A DNA stretch of 27,270 nt. Source: Candidatus Latescibacterota bacterium. Lineage in GTDB: Bacteria > JAAXHH01 > JACQVL01. Below the pieces are notes generated by a model. That model was not told where the DNA came from. It searched no databases and saw only the letters and a program-made list of their open reading frames with translations. The stretch is from positions 1 through 27,270 of the forward strand of contig JACQVL010000329.1 in the NCBI GenBank assembly GCA_016209865.1. Direction: 5' to 3'. Position numbers and translations under genes: made by a program. Below are positions 5,761 through 15,524 of this stretch, piece by piece (the first letter of the stretch is position 1; the number at the start of each line of letters is the position of its first letter).

Positions 5761-7320
5761 GTGTCGGCACGATTGAATGTTCTCTCTCTTTCATGGCCTG
5801 AGCACCTCTGGGCCTTCCTCGGCCTGAACCGGGAACTCGCCTCCGTTGGGGTGGTGACCATCCTGAGTTCCCTCCTCCTGGCGCTGATCTGTATCGCCAC
5901 GGACGGCAGCGGCCTTGCGGGCATCGGGTTCCTCAGCCTGTTGCTCATCCTGACGATCACCCTCTATCGCCTCGATTGGGGGTTTTTCACGTTCTTAGGC
6001 ATCGTGTTGGTCTGTGATCAGTTCCCCCCACCGGAATTAGAGTCCTATTTCACCCACAAGATCGGGTACTTCGCCAACATCAAGACCATCGAGTACATCC
6101 CCGGCGCCAAGAATTTCGATGCCGGAGTGGTGAACCCGTTAGAACTGCATCTGCTGTTCCTCCTGTTTATCTGGCTCCTCATCCTCGCCGTCAAGAAACG
6201 GTTCAAGGGAAACCGCGCCCCGGTCTGGGGAGCCGCGCTCCTGTTCTTCTCCGCCCTGCTCTGGTCGTTCGCGTACGGCCTCGCACGCGGCGGGGTGTTC
6301 CTGCCGGCGTTGTGGGAAGTCCGGGCGATGATCTATCTCGGCGTGTTGTACTTTTTCGTGCCCCAGGTCATCCACTCGAAGGAGCAGGTGGAAACGCTCG
6401 TCTGGGTCTGCATCGCCGCCATCGCCTTTAAGGCGTTCCAGGGGATCGCCCATTACGTTTCCTTAGGGTTCAGCTTTCAGGAGATTTCGACGTTGACCAA
6501 CCACGAAGACCCGGTGTTCATGTTAACCCTGCTGGTGCTGCTGATCGCGCTTCTCCAGTACAAGGGGCATCCGCAGCAGAAACGAACGCTGCTCTGGCTC
6601 CTGGTCCCGTTGCTCCTGGGGTTCTACATCGCCCAACGCCGCGCCGCCTACGCCGCCATCGCCCCGTCACTGATCGTGTTCGTCGTTCTGCTCCCGAAGA
6701 AAGATCAGTGGCGATTCTTCAAGGTGGCGGCCCCCATCCTCGTCATCATCATGATGTACCTGATCGTCTTCTGGAACAGCCACAACTCGTTGGCCGGGCC
6801 CGCCCAGATGATTAAATCGGGCCTGACGACCGACAAATCTCAGTTGTCTACCGAGGACTATTATTCCAACCTCTACCGTGATGTCGAAAAATTCAACTTA
6901 GCGATGACGGTCCGGAAATCCCCCATCTTAGGGATCGGGTTCGGCAACAAATACGAGAAAGTGATCACCCTGCTCGACCTCGGCGTCTCCCTGCTCGATT
7001 ACATCCCGCACAACGCGGTGATGTGGCTGATGGCCAAGATGGGTATGCTCGGTTTTTTTCTCTTCTGGTTCTTCCTCAATACGTTCGTGTTTCGCGGCGC
7101 ATCGGTCTTTTCCAGGCTCCAAGACCCGTACCTGAAAGCCGTCTGTATCGTCATCATCGTCGCCGTCGTCAACCAGGTGGTCGTCTCCTATTTCGACCTG
7201 CAGTTGACGTACTACCGGAACATGGTGTACCTCGGCGCACTCATGGGACTCCTCTCCCCGATCGAGAAGATCGACGGGCAATTAGCCCAGGCGCAGGCTG
7301 ACCGCCCGGACAGGACGTAG
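5761..7320 (+). CDS. O-antigen polymerase/ligase-like membrane protein (Wzy/WaaL type)
   Basis: 519 residues with about eleven to twelve predicted membrane helices and one large periplasmic loop (~345-410), the layout of Wzy_C-domain proteins. The loop and its end carry the typical pattern: a YRD...F-N-L-A-M segment, then SPILGIGFGNKY, then PHNAVMWLMAKMGMLGF. It should polymerise lipid-linked repeat units on the periplasmic side, or ligate polymer to an acceptor; sequence cannot tell these apart. In the operon with a flippase and a chain-length protein, polymerase is more likely. The start is GTG at 5761, preceded by AAGGAAG. Confidence 0.82.
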   Translation: MSARLNVLSLSWPEHLWAFLGLNRELASVGVVTILSSLLLALICIATDGSGLAGIGFLSLLLILTITLYRLDWGFFTFLGIVLVCDQFPPPELESYFTHKIGYFANIKTIEYIPGAKNFDAGVVNPLELHLLFLLFIWLLILAVKKRFKGNRAPVWGAALLFFSALLWSFAYGLARGGVFLPALWEVRAMIYLGVLYFFVPQVIHSKEQVETLVWVCIAAIAFKAFQGIAHYVSLGFSFQEISTLTNHEDPVFMLTLLVLLIALLQYKGHPQQKRTLLWLLVPLLLGFYIAQRRAAYAAIAPSLIVFVVLLPKKDQWRFFKVAAPILVIIMMYLIVFWNSHNSLAGPAQMIKSGLTTDKSQLSTEDYYSNLYRDVEKFNLAMTVRKSPILGIGFGNKYEKVITLLDLGVSLLDYIPHNAVMWLMAKMGMLGFFLFWFFLNTFVFRGASVFSRLQDPYLKAVCIVIIVAVVNQVVVSYFDLQLTYYRNMVYLGALMGLLSPIEKIDGQLAQAQADRPDRT

Positions 7321-7324
7321 ACGT

Positions 7325-8188
7325 ATGGCCACATCCACGATGCACTCAGGACTGATCGCCACTGAACAGGTCGAGCCGTCCCCCGCGTTCTTGCGGTTCT
7401 CCGATATCCCGACGATGTTCCTGTTCGGCGTTCGGGTGGATAACCTCGACGAACCCGACGCCCTCCAGACGATTCGCGGGTATCTGTCGCGCCAGAGCAC
7501 CGGTCCGGCCCGCCAGGTGTTCTTCACCAACGTCCACAGCATCCATCTGGCGCTGCGGGACCGGACACTACTCCGGACGGTCAACCGCGCCGACTTAGCG
7601 TTGCCCGACGGCTCCGGCCTGTCCATCGCGGGTCGCGTGCTGGGACACCCGGTCCGGGCGAACCTGAACGGCACGGACCTGATCCCGAAACTCCTCCGTC
7701 ACGCCGAGGCTGAAGGGTGGACGGTCTACCTCTTCGGCGCGCAGACCGGCGTGCTCGACCGGTGCCGTGAGCGGCTGGCGGCGCAATTCCCGCGCCTCCA
7801 GATCGTGGGCTGTCATCATGGCTATTGTTCGCCGGAGGAAGAACAGACGCTGCTCGACGAGATCAACGCCACCCAACCGGACCTGCTCCTGGTCGCGCTG
7901 GGGTCGCCACGGCAGGAAACCTGGATCGCCCGTCACGCCCCTTCTCTCAACGTCCGGGTATGTTGTGCCGTGGGTGGGTTGTTCGATTTCGTGTCGGGGG
8001 CTCGCAAGCGCGCCCCGCGCTGGATGCGGCGGTTCGGAATCGAATGGGCGTTCCGGTTCCTCATCGACCCGAAAGCAAAATGGGATCGGTTCTTCATCGA
8101 AATTCCGCTGTTCCTCGCCCTCGTCCTGGCCACGCGGGTTGCGCCAGGATGGGCACACCTGTTGATGCCAAGAAAGGTTCGCCGCTGA
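7325..8188 (+). CDS. WecG/TagA/CpsF-family glycosyltransferase (GT26)
   Basis: 287 residues. The family pattern is complete: TNVHSIHLAL (~68-77), ADLALPDGSGL (~89-99), NGTDL (~115-119) with the catalytic Asp region, VYLFGAQ, LLLVALGSPRQETWI, and AVGGLFDFVSGARKRAP followed by the WMRRFGIEWAFRF segment. These enzymes add the second sugar (often ManNAc or ManNAcA) to a lipid-linked GlcNAc, which fits the WecA-like initiator in this locus. The start lies four bases after the polymerase stop. The first 30 residues are variable. The C-terminal hydrophobic stretch (IPLFLALVLATRV) and basic tail may bind the membrane. Confidence 0.9.
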   Translation: MATSTMHSGLIATEQVEPSPAFLRFSDIPTMFLFGVRVDNLDEPDALQTIRGYLSRQSTGPARQVFFTNVHSIHLALRDRTLLRTVNRADLALPDGSGLSIAGRVLGHPVRANLNGTDLIPKLLRHAEAEGWTVYLFGAQTGVLDRCRERLAAQFPRLQIVGCHHGYCSPEEEQTLLDEINATQPDLLLVALGSPRQETWIARHAPSLNVRVCCAVGGLFDFVSGARKRAPRWMRRFGIEWAFRFLIDPKAKWDRFFIEIPLFLALVLATRVAPGWAHLLMPRKVRR

Positions 8189-9687
8189 TGAGCCTCGATG
8201 TCGCCAAATCGGTCGCTAAGAACACCTCGTTTATGATGGGGTCGCAGGTCATCACCTGGGTGTCGAGCTTCGTCCTCATGCTGTTCCTCCCCCGGTACCT
8301 GGGCAGCGCGGACTATGGACGGCTGTACTTAGCGATGTCCGTGGCGATGCTCGTGCAAATCCTGATCGAATTCGGCGGCCCCTACTTCATCACGAAAGAG
8401 GTCTCCCGGTCACGGAACACGACCGCCCACCTGCTCGTCAATTCGATCGCCCTCCGTATCCTGCTCTGGGCGGCGTCCATCCTCATCCTGGTCGTCTTTT
8501 CGTCCGTGGCCGGATATTCCCCGACCGTCAAGACGCTGATCCTGATCCTTGGCGTCTCCAAGCTGTGGGAAGGCGCACGGCGGGTGCTGGCGAGTTGTTT
8601 TCAAGGGTTCGAGATGATGCAGTACCCGTCCCTGGGAGCGGTCGTCGAGCGGGTGTTCGTCGCCGCCGCTGGCGTAGGGGCCCTGCTCATGGGCGCGGAC
8701 TCGACCGGCATCGCGCTCATCATGGTCGCCAGCACCCTCCTGAACTTCTTAGTGATCATCAAATTTACCCCGCGCATCGTGTCGTCTCTCCCCCCGGTGG
8801 AGTGGAAGGCGACGGCCGGCCTCATCCCTGCTGGCCTGCCGTATTTCCTCTGGTCGCTGTTCGCGGTCGCCTACTACCGGATCGACGCGGTGATGCTCTC
8901 CCTGCTCGTGCCCGAGACGGTCGTGGGCTGGTACGGCGCGGCCTACCGGGTGTTCGACATCCTGATGTTCCTGCCGAGTATCTTCTCCGTGGCAGTGTTC
9001 CCCGTGCTCTCCCGGTTCGGGACGCACGACCCCGACAGGCTCGCCCGGACGACGCAGAAAAGTCTGGAATGCATCATCATCGCCGGCATTCCGATCAGCA
9101 TCGGCGTGTTCGCGTTCGCCCAGCCGTTCATCCAGTTCTTCTTCGGACTAAACGAGTACAGCCAGTCCGTCCCTCTCCTCCAGATTTTCGCCGTCGGCCT
9201 GCTGCTCGTCTACGTCGACTTCGTCCTGGGGACGGCGCTCTTCGCCTCGGACAAGCAGCGGCAGTGGACGGGAGTGGCGTTCGCCGCCTTAGTGCTGAAC
9301 GCGGGACTCAATTATGCGTTGATCCCCTCGACCCAGACACAGTTCGGGAACGGCGGCATCGGCTCGGCGATCGCCACCGTCGTCACCGAGTGTTTCGTCA
9401 TGAGCGTGGCCATCGTCCTGATGCCCGCCGGCCTGCTGAAGGCGTTGCAGCTCGCCGTTCCCCTGAAGAGCCTGGGCGCCGGCGTGCTGATGGCGGGGTC
9501 GATCTGGTTGATGCGTACGGAAGAGATAGCCTGGGTCGTGCAGGGGATCATCAGCCTGATCGTGTACGGGGGCGCTCTGCTGGCGCTGAAAGCGATCGCG
9601 CCGTCCGAGGCAGCCCTCATCAGAAGCCTGTTCTCCGTGCGCGCCGTCAGACGGGCGCTGGTCCCGCAGAAGGGAACGAGTGTATGA
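8188..9687 (+). CDS. Wzx-type flippase (polysaccharide transporter, MATE/MOP superfamily)
   Basis: About 499 residues and some twelve to fourteen hydrophobic helices. The start ATG overlaps the previous stop by one base (TGATG), with AAAGG upstream. The opening (VAKNTSFMMGSQVITWV), the RYLGSADYG motif after helix 1 and the later GWYGAAYRVFD segment are typical of polysaccharide flippases. It would move undecaprenyl-linked repeat units from the cytoplasmic to the periplasmic face. The reading frame is open well upstream of this start, but that part overlaps the GT26 gene and reads as arginine-rich shadow sequence. Confidence 0.9.
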   Translation: MSLDVAKSVAKNTSFMMGSQVITWVSSFVLMLFLPRYLGSADYGRLYLAMSVAMLVQILIEFGGPYFITKEVSRSRNTTAHLLVNSIALRILLWAASILILVVFSSVAGYSPTVKTLILILGVSKLWEGARRVLASCFQGFEMMQYPSLGAVVERVFVAAAGVGALLMGADSTGIALIMVASTLLNFLVIIKFTPRIVSSLPPVEWKATAGLIPAGLPYFLWSLFAVAYYRIDAVMLSLLVPETVVGWYGAAYRVFDILMFLPSIFSVAVFPVLSRFGTHDPDRLARTTQKSLECIIIAGIPISIGVFAFAQPFIQFFFGLNEYSQSVPLLQIFAVGLLLVYVDFVLGTALFASDKQRQWTGVAFAALVLNAGLNYALIPSTQTQFGNGGIGSAIATVVTECFVMSVAIVLMPAGLLKALQLAVPLKSLGAGVLMAGSIWLMRTEEIAWVVQGIISLIVYGGALLALKAIAPSEAALIRSLFSVRAVRRALVPQKGTSV

Positions 9688-10901
9688 ACATCCTGCACCT
9701 GATGCCATACTCCCCCATCCCGCTCCACTTCGGGGGCGCCCTCCGCGTCTACCACCTCCTGAAGGGATTAGTCCGGTCTCACGAGGTGACAGTCGTCAGC
9801 TACGGCACGCCCGAAGACGCCCGTCGGCTGACGGACGAGTTCGGCGGACGATTGAAAGACGTCTACATGCTCCCCCGTCCGTGGCCAGCACGACATCGCC
9901 GGATCGGACAATTCCGCGCACTGTGGACGCCGCACAGCTTCTTCTCCGATCTGCTGCGGAGCGACGCGATGCAACGCACGATCTCGACCCTGCTCGACCG
10001 GTCGGAGTTCGACGTCGTGCAGAGCGAATTCTACATGATGGGCCTGTTTCGCCTCAACACGACGGCGGTCACCATCCTCGATTCGCACAACGTCGAGTAC
10101 GATAATTTCCGGCGGATGTGGCTGAACGCTCACTCTCCTCTGCGAAGGCTGCATTATTACCTGGAATACCAGCGAGTGTTCGCGGAAGAGATCGAGGTCA
10201 GCCGGAAGCACGACGCGATCTTCATCACCTCGGCCCGCGACCGGGCTATCTTAGATGAGCACGTGCCGCAGGTACCGAAATTCGTCATCCCCAACGGCGT
10301 CGATACCGCGTACTTCCAGCCGTCGTCGGACACGCCCGAACCATACTCACTCGTCTTTACGGGCATGATGGCGTACGTGCCGAATTACGACGGGATGCTC
10401 TACTTCCTGGACGAGGTCTTCCCCCGCATCCAGAAGGCGGTGCCGGAGGCGAAGGTGTACATCGTCGGGAAGCGGCCGCCGAAGGAACTGATGCGACGGG
10501 CATCCGACCGGGTGATCGTCACCGGGTATGTGGACGACGTGCGTCCGTTCATCCGGCGCGCGAGCGTGTACGTCGTCCCCCTGCGGATGGGCAGCGGGAC
10601 GCGGCTGAAGGTGTTAGAAGCGATGGCCATGAAGAAGCCGATCGTCACGACGACAGTCGGGTGCGAGGGAATCGATGTCGTCCACGGCGAGTCCGCCCTG
10701 ATCGCGGACGACCCGCAGGCGTTCGCCCACGCCGTGATCGAACTGCTCCATCGCGCCGACCTCCGGCAGACCCTCGTCCGGAACGGGTATGACCTGGTGC
10801 GGTCGTCCTACGAATGGTCGATCATCGGGGAACAGGTGGAGACGGTCTACCAGACGCTCGTCCACCCCGTCCATACCGAGCCAGCGGTGGAGGTCTCCTG
10901 A
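9684..10901 (+). CDS. Glycosyltransferase family 4
   Basis: About 405 residues. It starts [19 protein letters not shown], the nucleotide-sugar GT-B opening with a conserved GG near residue 18, and overlaps the flippase stop by four bases (ATGA). The C-terminal half has the IPNGVD motif, FTGMM, the GYVDDVRPF loop and [19 protein letters not shown] with the conserved E-x7-type retaining GT4 signature, then GCEGI. It resembles the sugar transferases found in exosortase/PEP-CTERM-type polysaccharide loci (family resemblance only; no exosortase is seen here). It should extend the lipid-linked repeat unit in the cytoplasm. Donor sugar cannot be predicted. Confidence 0.9.
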   Translation: MNILHLMPYSPIPLHFGGALRVYHLLKGLVRSHEVTVVSYGTPEDARRLTDEFGGRLKDVYMLPRPWPARHRRIGQFRALWTPHSFFSDLLRSDAMQRTISTLLDRSEFDVVQSEFYMMGLFRLNTTAVTILDSHNVEYDNFRRMWLNAHSPLRRLHYYLEYQRVFAEEIEVSRKHDAIFITSARDRAILDEHVPQVPKFVIPNGVDTAYFQPSSDTPEPYSLVFTGMMAYVPNYDGMLYFLDEVFPRIQKAVPEAKVYIVGKRPPKELMRRASDRVIVTGYVDDVRPFIRRASVYVVPLRMGSGTRLKVLEAMAMKKPIVTTTVGCEGIDVVHGESALIADDPQAFAHAVIELLHRADLRQTLVRNGYDLVRSSYEWSIIGEQVETVYQTLVHPVHTEPAVEVS

Positions 10902-10902
10902 G

Positions 10903-11508
10903 ATGACGCTCGCAGCGTTCACGACACGGGTTCGGGGCCGACTGGCTCGCTACTCCCTCTGGGAACACGTTCAGGGCCTCTGGTTCTCCCGCCACTTCAC
11001 GCAGCGTGGGATCATCGTCGTCAGCGGGGGGTGGCCGATGCCGCGCGTCATCAACGACGGGGGAGACCTCATCGCCGGGAACTGCCAGTTCTATTCCGGC
11101 GTCCGGCTGGAAGTGGGCGACGGAGCGGTCCTCCGGATCGGGAACGGCACGTACCTCAACCGGAACACCCTGGTCATCGCCCAGAAGCAGGTGGAGATCG
11201 GGCGTGACTGTCTGATCTCGTGGGATGTCGTCATCATGGACTCTGACCTCCATCCCTCCAACGGAACCGTCAGAGAAGACAAGCCGGTGATCATCGAGGA
11301 TAAAGTGTGGATCGGATGCCGTTGCATCATTCTCAAAGGGGTGCATATCGGGGAAGGCGCCATCATCGCGGCCGGGTCGGTCGTGACGAAGGATGTGCCG
11401 CCGTACGCTCGGGTGGGAGGGGTGCCGGCCCGTCTGCTCGGCGCACCCTGTCCGCAGAGGGGAGAATCGGTCGATGAACCAGCGAGAAACTATTCACTCA
11501 CAGAGTGA
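10903..11508 (+). CDS. Hexapeptide-repeat (left-handed beta-helix) acyltransferase
   Basis: About 201 residues from the ATG at 10903, which follows GGAGG and lies one base after the GT4 stop. Residues ~60-185 show repeating [LIV]-G-x4 units, e.g. [23 protein letters not shown] and [13 protein letters not shown], ending with the GGVPARLLG motif of maltose/galactoside and serine O-acetyltransferases. The likely reaction is O- or N-acetylation of a sugar from acetyl-CoA, with the active unit a trimer. The sequence before residue 45 is basic and non-repetitive. The deacetylase gene starts 35 bases inside its 3' end, suggesting coupled translation. Confidence 0.87.
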   Translation: MTLAAFTTRVRGRLARYSLWEHVQGLWFSRHFTQRGIIVVSGGWPMPRVINDGGDLIAGNCQFYSGVRLEVGDGAVLRIGNGTYLNRNTLVIAQKQVEIGRDCLISWDVVIMDSDLHPSNGTVREDKPVIIEDKVWIGCRCIILKGVHIGEGAIIAAGSVVTKDVPPYARVGGVPARLLGAPCPQRGESVDEPARNYSLTE

Positions 11509-12352
11509 GGGGAATCCCCGCGCGCTTCGGGTGCTGATGTACCATCGCATCGTCGATGACGCGGACCTCTGTCGTGCGCACTGGACGTCCGTGCACGTCC
11601 GCGATTTTCGCCGGCAGCTCGAATGTCTCGACCGATGGGGGTTCACCACGATCACGTTCGATGATTACCGGCTGTTCCTGGAAGGGGAGTTGAACCTGCC
11701 GAAGAAGCCGGTCATCCTCACGTTCGACGACGGGTACTTAGACACTCATCAGTATGCGTTCCCCCTGCTCCAAGAGTTCGGGATGAAGGCGGTCGTCTTC
11801 GTCCTGGGGAAACGCGCGGTGAAGACGAACGTCTGGGACCGGCCGTTGGGACTGCCCGAGGCTCCGCTCATGGACTGGCAGCACATCATGGAGATGCACG
11901 TCGCGGGCTGTGAGATCGGGGCGCACTCGATGACCCACGCGAAGCTCTCCACTCTCCCTGAACGCGCCGCCTGGTCGGAAATCGCCGATTCCCGGACTGA
12001 ACTGGAGGACTTGCTCAACGCGCCCGTCCTGAGCTTTGCCTATCCGTACGGCGTCGTCGACGGACGGACGAAACGGATGGTCGAGGAGGCCGGGTACCGC
12101 ATCGCCTACAGCGTCGCCACCGGCCCGGCGACGTTCGGGAACGACGCGTACGAAGTCCGCCGGACGACGATCTTCAGCACGACGGGTGTCATCGGGTTTG
12201 GTCTGCGCGTGTTGACGCCGTTCCACTACTATGAATGGCTCCGCTGGAGAACGAAACGGACGTTCGTCCATCCCAACGGGACCCAGGACGGGAACTGGCT
12301 GCCGGGGTGGGAGCAACAGCACCAGCATCCTCAACCGATCGAGACAAGGTAA
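11474..12352 (+). CDS. Polysaccharide deacetylase (CE4/NodB family)
   Basis: About 292 residues. CE4 motif 1 is LTFDDGY (~82-88, catalytic base and metal Asp), motif 2 is HSMTH (~151-155, metal histidines) and motif 3 is FAYPYG (~181-186). It should remove N-acetyl (or O-acetyl) groups from the polymer or from a lipid-linked intermediate. There is no signal peptide, so it probably acts in the cytoplasm on a nucleotide- or lipid-linked sugar; free amino groups made this way could be acceptors for the acyl groups handled by the next genes. The start at 11474 has GGGGAG upstream and overlaps the acetyltransferase gene. Confidence 0.88.
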   Translation: MNQRETIHSQSEGNPRALRVLMYHRIVDDADLCRAHWTSVHVRDFRRQLECLDRWGFTTITFDDYRLFLEGELNLPKKPVILTFDDGYLDTHQYAFPLLQEFGMKAVVFVLGKRAVKTNVWDRPLGLPEAPLMDWQHIMEMHVAGCEIGAHSMTHAKLSTLPERAAWSEIADSRTELEDLLNAPVLSFAYPYGVVDGRTKRMVEEAGYRIAYSVATGPATFGNDAYEVRRTTIFSTTGVIGFGLRVLTPFHYYEWLRWRTKRTFVHPNGTQDGNWLPGWEQQHQHPQPIETR

Positions 12353-12357
12353 CGATC

Positions 12358-14667
12358 ATGGCGCACAGCATCGACGTGAGAGAGGTTTCGAAGAACTGGC
12401 AGGGGAAGAAAGAGGCCGAACACGGCGAACCGCCCTCCCGGCTGACGATCGACGTCGTCCGCGAGATCGAAGAGTTCTCCGCGTTGCACGATGAATGGAA
12501 CGCCATCGTCACCGCCTCGTCGGCGACGGTGTTCCAGACGTTCGAATGGATGTTCCTGTGGTGGAAACATTTCGGCGCAGACCCGGCGCGCGCCCTGCAC
12601 CTGCTCCTGTTCCGTCACGACGGGCGGCTGGTCGGAGTGGCTCCGTTCTTCCTGGAGACCCACACGTTCGCCGGGGTTCTCCTCCATCGCCGGCTGCGCC
12701 TGCTCGGTTGCGGGGTGGTGCATGATGGGGCGTCCGGTCTGTTCACCGAGTACGGGTCGACCGATTACCTGGACATCATCGGGCTGCCCGACTATGAAAC
12801 GTCGATCACGCATCACTTAGCGGTGTACCTGCAGCGCTCGTCCGCGCTGTATGGCGAAGTCGAGTTCGTGAACGTCCCCCAGGAGAGCCTCGTCGTCCGG
12901 ACGCTCGTCCCTCAGTTTGATCGGCAAGGGGTTCCGTACACCCTGACCCGCTTAGATGTGTGCCCGCGGTTGAATGTCCCGTCCTCGATGGAGGTGTACC
13001 TGCGGGGACGGGGTTCGCGGGTGCGGCACAGCCTGGAACAGGCGCGGAAGACGTTTACCGATGCCACGGTCGAGACGATCTATTCCCCTGAAGCCGTCCA
13101 GGGGGCGTTTCACGACCTCGTCCGGTTGCACCAGCAGCGATGGAATCGTCTGGGATACCTGGGCCTGTTCGCCAACAGCCGGTTTCAGCGGTTCCAGGAA
13201 GAGGTGGCGCGCGTCTTCTTAGAGCGCGGATGGCTGTGGTTTCAGCGCGTCCAGATGAACGGCCAGACGATCGCCGCCCGTCTCGGGTTCGCGTTCAACG
13301 GGTGTTTCTACGACTTTCTGTCCGGGTTCGATGTCGATTCGCCGTTCGCCAAACGCCGGCCCGGACACGTGTTGCTCCTGCGTATGATCGAGGACGCGAT
13401 CAAGACCCAGGGCCGGGTCGTCGACCTCCTGCGCGGGAATGAACGGTACAAGTTCGACCTGACGCCAGACTTCAGCTACAACTGGGGCGTCACGGTGTCC
13501 AACCCGGCGACAGCGCGGAGCGTCCGCGTTCGGCTGTACCACGCGCTGCACGCGTGCGAATCGCTCCTGCGCCGCGTGTCGAAAGAGGGCCTCATCCTGC
13601 GCGTGCACGCGCGAGAACACCGGTTCCCCGCGTTCGTCTTCCGGTACCTCGCGTTCCGGACTCAACGGTTCTTCCAGAACGTGACGCGTGAGCGGGACAC
13701 CGTTCCGCACCCGCCGACAGTCCCACACCTGCTCACGAGTCCGAAGCAATGGGTCTCGCAGCGCATCAAGAACGCGAGCCACCCGCTGGTGAAGAAGATC
13801 GTCAACAGCCTGCAACGGGATCACGACCTCCCGCTCTCGCGGAAACTCTACAAGGGCTTCATCTTCGCGCGTGCGATGTTCCTCGCCGCCCTCTACCTGC
13901 GGCGGTGTAACACCGTGGGCAAGCGAGCGCGGACGCGCGGACGGCCGTACATCGATAACCCTGGCCGCATCGTGGTCGGGGACGATTTCAACTTGAACTC
14001 CCGGATCGTCCGGAGCGAACTGGCCACCGGCCACAAAGGAGTCATCGAGATCGGGGACGAGGTGATCATCAATTTCGGCGCGTCGATCTCCGCCCAGAAG
14101 CTCGTTAAGATCGGGAACCGGGTCCGCGTCGGGCCGTACGCGATGATCATCGACTCGGACTTCCACACCCCGGACGAACGGTATACGATGCCCACCGGGA
14201 AGCCCATCATCATCGAGGATGAGGTGTGGCTGGCCGGTCGGGTCACCGTGCTGAAGGGAACGAAGATCGGAACAGGGTCGGTCATCACCGCCGGGAGTGT
14301 GGTGTCCGGGACGATTCCACCGCATGTCATCGCGGGCGGGGTTCCGGCTCGCGTCATCCGGCATCTGCGGAAGGCCGAGCCCCCGCGTGCGCCGCGTCGT
14401 GAACCCGCGCCCGCCCCGCGGAGCGTCCCCGACCCGGTGACGCAGCGCGTCACGCAGGTCTTCTCCACCATCTTCTCCCTGAACGGCTCGATCGACCCGT
14501 TATGGGGTCCGAAAGACATCGTCCAGTGGGATTCGCTCGGACACATGAACCTCATCGTCGGCCTTGAGACAGAATTCGGCATCTCGTTGACCGAAGACGA
14601 TCTGCTGAACATGCACACCGTGAAGGATGTCTGCCAGATTATCAAGAAATCCGTGGAGGAGGAGTAG
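12358..14667 (+). CDS. Three-domain fusion: CelD/BcsL-type acyltransferase + hexapeptide acyltransferase + acyl carrier domain
   Basis: About 769 residues. Residues ~25-400 match the CelD/BcsL (BioF2-like, PF13480-type) GNAT fold: FQTFEWMFLWW, the QQRWNRLGYLG segment and the FLSGFD...VDLLRGNERYKFDL end. A linker (~400-525) follows. Residues ~525-665 are hexapeptide repeats (VVGDDFNLNSRIV, VWLAGRVTVLKG, IGTGSVITAGSVV) ending in AGGVPARVI. A Pro/Ala/Arg linker leads to a carrier domain (~690-769) with WDSLGHMNLI, where Ser726 is the expected phosphopantetheine site. A carrier domain joined to two acyltransferases suggests the acyl group is held as a thioester and passed to a sugar in cis. A nearby AMP ligase could load it. 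The start has AAGGT nine bases upstream. A single protein with these three parts is unusual. Confidence 0.85.
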   Translation: MAHSIDVREVSKNWQGKKEAEHGEPPSRLTIDVVREIEEFSALHDEWNAIVTASSATVFQTFEWMFLWWKHFGADPARALHLLLFRHDGRLVGVAPFFLETHTFAGVLLHRRLRLLGCGVVHDGASGLFTEYGSTDYLDIIGLPDYETSITHHLAVYLQRSSALYGEVEFVNVPQESLVVRTLVPQFDRQGVPYTLTRLDVCPRLNVPSSMEVYLRGRGSRVRHSLEQARKTFTDATVETIYSPEAVQGAFHDLVRLHQQRWNRLGYLGLFANSRFQRFQEEVARVFLERGWLWFQRVQMNGQTIAARLGFAFNGCFYDFLSGFDVDSPFAKRRPGHVLLLRMIEDAIKTQGRVVDLLRGNERYKFDLTPDFSYNWGVTVSNPATARSVRVRLYHALHACESLLRRVSKEGLILRVHAREHRFPAFVFRYLAFRTQRFFQNVTRERDTVPHPPTVPHLLTSPKQWVSQRIKNASHPLVKKIVNSLQRDHDLPLSRKLYKGFIFARAMFLAALYLRRCNTVGKRARTRGRPYIDNPGRIVVGDDFNLNSRIVRSELATGHKGVIEIGDEVIINFGASISAQKLVKIGNRVRVGPYAMIIDSDFHTPDERYTMPTGKPIIIEDEVWLAGRVTVLKGTKIGTGSVITAGSVVSGTIPPHVIAGGVPARVIRHLRKAEPPRAPRREPAPAPRSVPDPVTQRVTQVFSTIFSLNGSIDPLWGPKDIVQWDSLGHMNLIVGLETEFGISLTEDDLLNMHTVKDVCQIIKKSVEEE

Positions 14668-14669
14668 CG

Positions 14670-15506
14670 ATGCAGACTATGAGAGCCACGAGCCGGGTTG
14701 AAGAGTACGATCTCCGCGCGCGGTATTTGAAGAATGACTATGATATGGCAGGGCGTGGGCGGCTTGAGACGGAGTTTCTGATCAAGCGGCTCATCTCGCT
14801 CGTCCCGTTTGCCCCTGAGGATCGCGTGCTCGACATCGGTCCGGGCAACGGACTGCTGTTCCACCTCCTCCATGCGCGAGTGGCCGAGTGCCACGGGGTC
14901 GACCCCAGCCCGGCGATGATCGAACGGCTCCAGCAGAAATTCCGCTCCTGCCCGAACGTGCAGTTCACCCGCCTCACGTCATCGACTCTGCCGTTCCCCG
15001 ACAAGTCGTTCGAGAAAGTGGTGCTGAGCAGCGTCATCACGTACATGGACGACCGGAACGCCGTCCTCCGCACCCTGTCAGAGGTCAGGCGTGTCTCGAC
15101 GGACGAGGCGGTCATCTTTATCGGAGAGGTGCCGTTTCTCGACGAAGCGCAGGCGCCGCGGCCGCAGCTCCCCTTGTCCGAGCGGCTCCGCCACAAGCTC
15201 CGGGAAGAGGGGATGGTTGAGTTCGTGCGTTCCGCCATCATCAAACTGTCGAAGAAGCTGCGAGTCCTCTTTGGTCGCGAGCCAGCGTTGATCGCGTCAG
15301 ACCACGGCCTCCATTTCAATGAAGAGACATTCCTGATGATGTGCCGCCAGAGCGGGTTTGAGGGCATCGTCATGCGAACCGAAACCCTTCACGGCCTGTC
15401 AAAGTCGCGGAACGACTATCTGCTTCATCCGATCGAGGTTCCAGCAAGCCGGTCGACAGCCGGACAGCCCAGACCTTCTCGCGCGTCACAGGCCACGACA
15501 GCCTGA
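14670..15506 (+). CDS. SAM-dependent class I methyltransferase
   Basis: 278 residues. Motif I is VLDIGPGNG (~53-61) and the acidic end of strand 2 is HGVDPS (~75-80); the LPFPDKSFEKVVLSSVI segment is the usual methyltransferase_11 strand 4 region. GGAGGAGGAG precedes the ATG and the gap from the fusion gene is two bases, so they are translated together. Its place between the carrier-domain fusion and the AMP ligase suggests it methylates either the carrier-bound acyl group or a sugar hydroxyl. The substrate is not predictable. The last ~25 residues are Ser/Ala/Pro-rich and probably disordered. Confidence 0.85.
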   Translation: MQTMRATSRVEEYDLRARYLKNDYDMAGRGRLETEFLIKRLISLVPFAPEDRVLDIGPGNGLLFHLLHARVAECHGVDPSPAMIERLQQKFRSCPNVQFTRLTSSTLPFPDKSFEKVVLSSVITYMDDRNAVLRTLSEVRRVSTDEAVIFIGEVPFLDEAQAPRPQLPLSERLRHKLREEGMVEFVRSAIIKLSKKLRVLFGREPALIASDHGLHFNEETFLMMCRQSGFEGIVMRTETLHGLSKSRNDYLLHPIEVPASRSTAGQPRPSRASQATTA

Positions 15507-15524
15507 ACGCAGGAGACCGAGCCG

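Noticed and set aside
7825-8187. Long N-terminal extension of the flippase frame
   Set aside because: It overlaps the GT26 gene, reads as arginine/proline-rich shadow sequence, and the ATG at 8188 gives the normal flippase N-terminus.
8565-9683. Extension of the GT4 frame through the flippase gene
   Set aside because: Composition is arginine-rich and unlike any domain; the ATG at 9684 gives the typical GT4 opening and the usual ATGA overlap.
3303-10901. Exosortase/PEP-CTERM locus
   Set aside because: The chain-length and GT4 proteins resemble those of such loci, but no exosortase, PrsK/PrsR or PEP-CTERM protein is seen in the window.
13219-14894. Long minus-strand frames antisense to the acyltransferase fusion
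   Set aside because: Composition (Asp, Arg, Val, Pro, His rich) is that of GC-rich antisense shadow; the plus strand encodes clear domains throughout.
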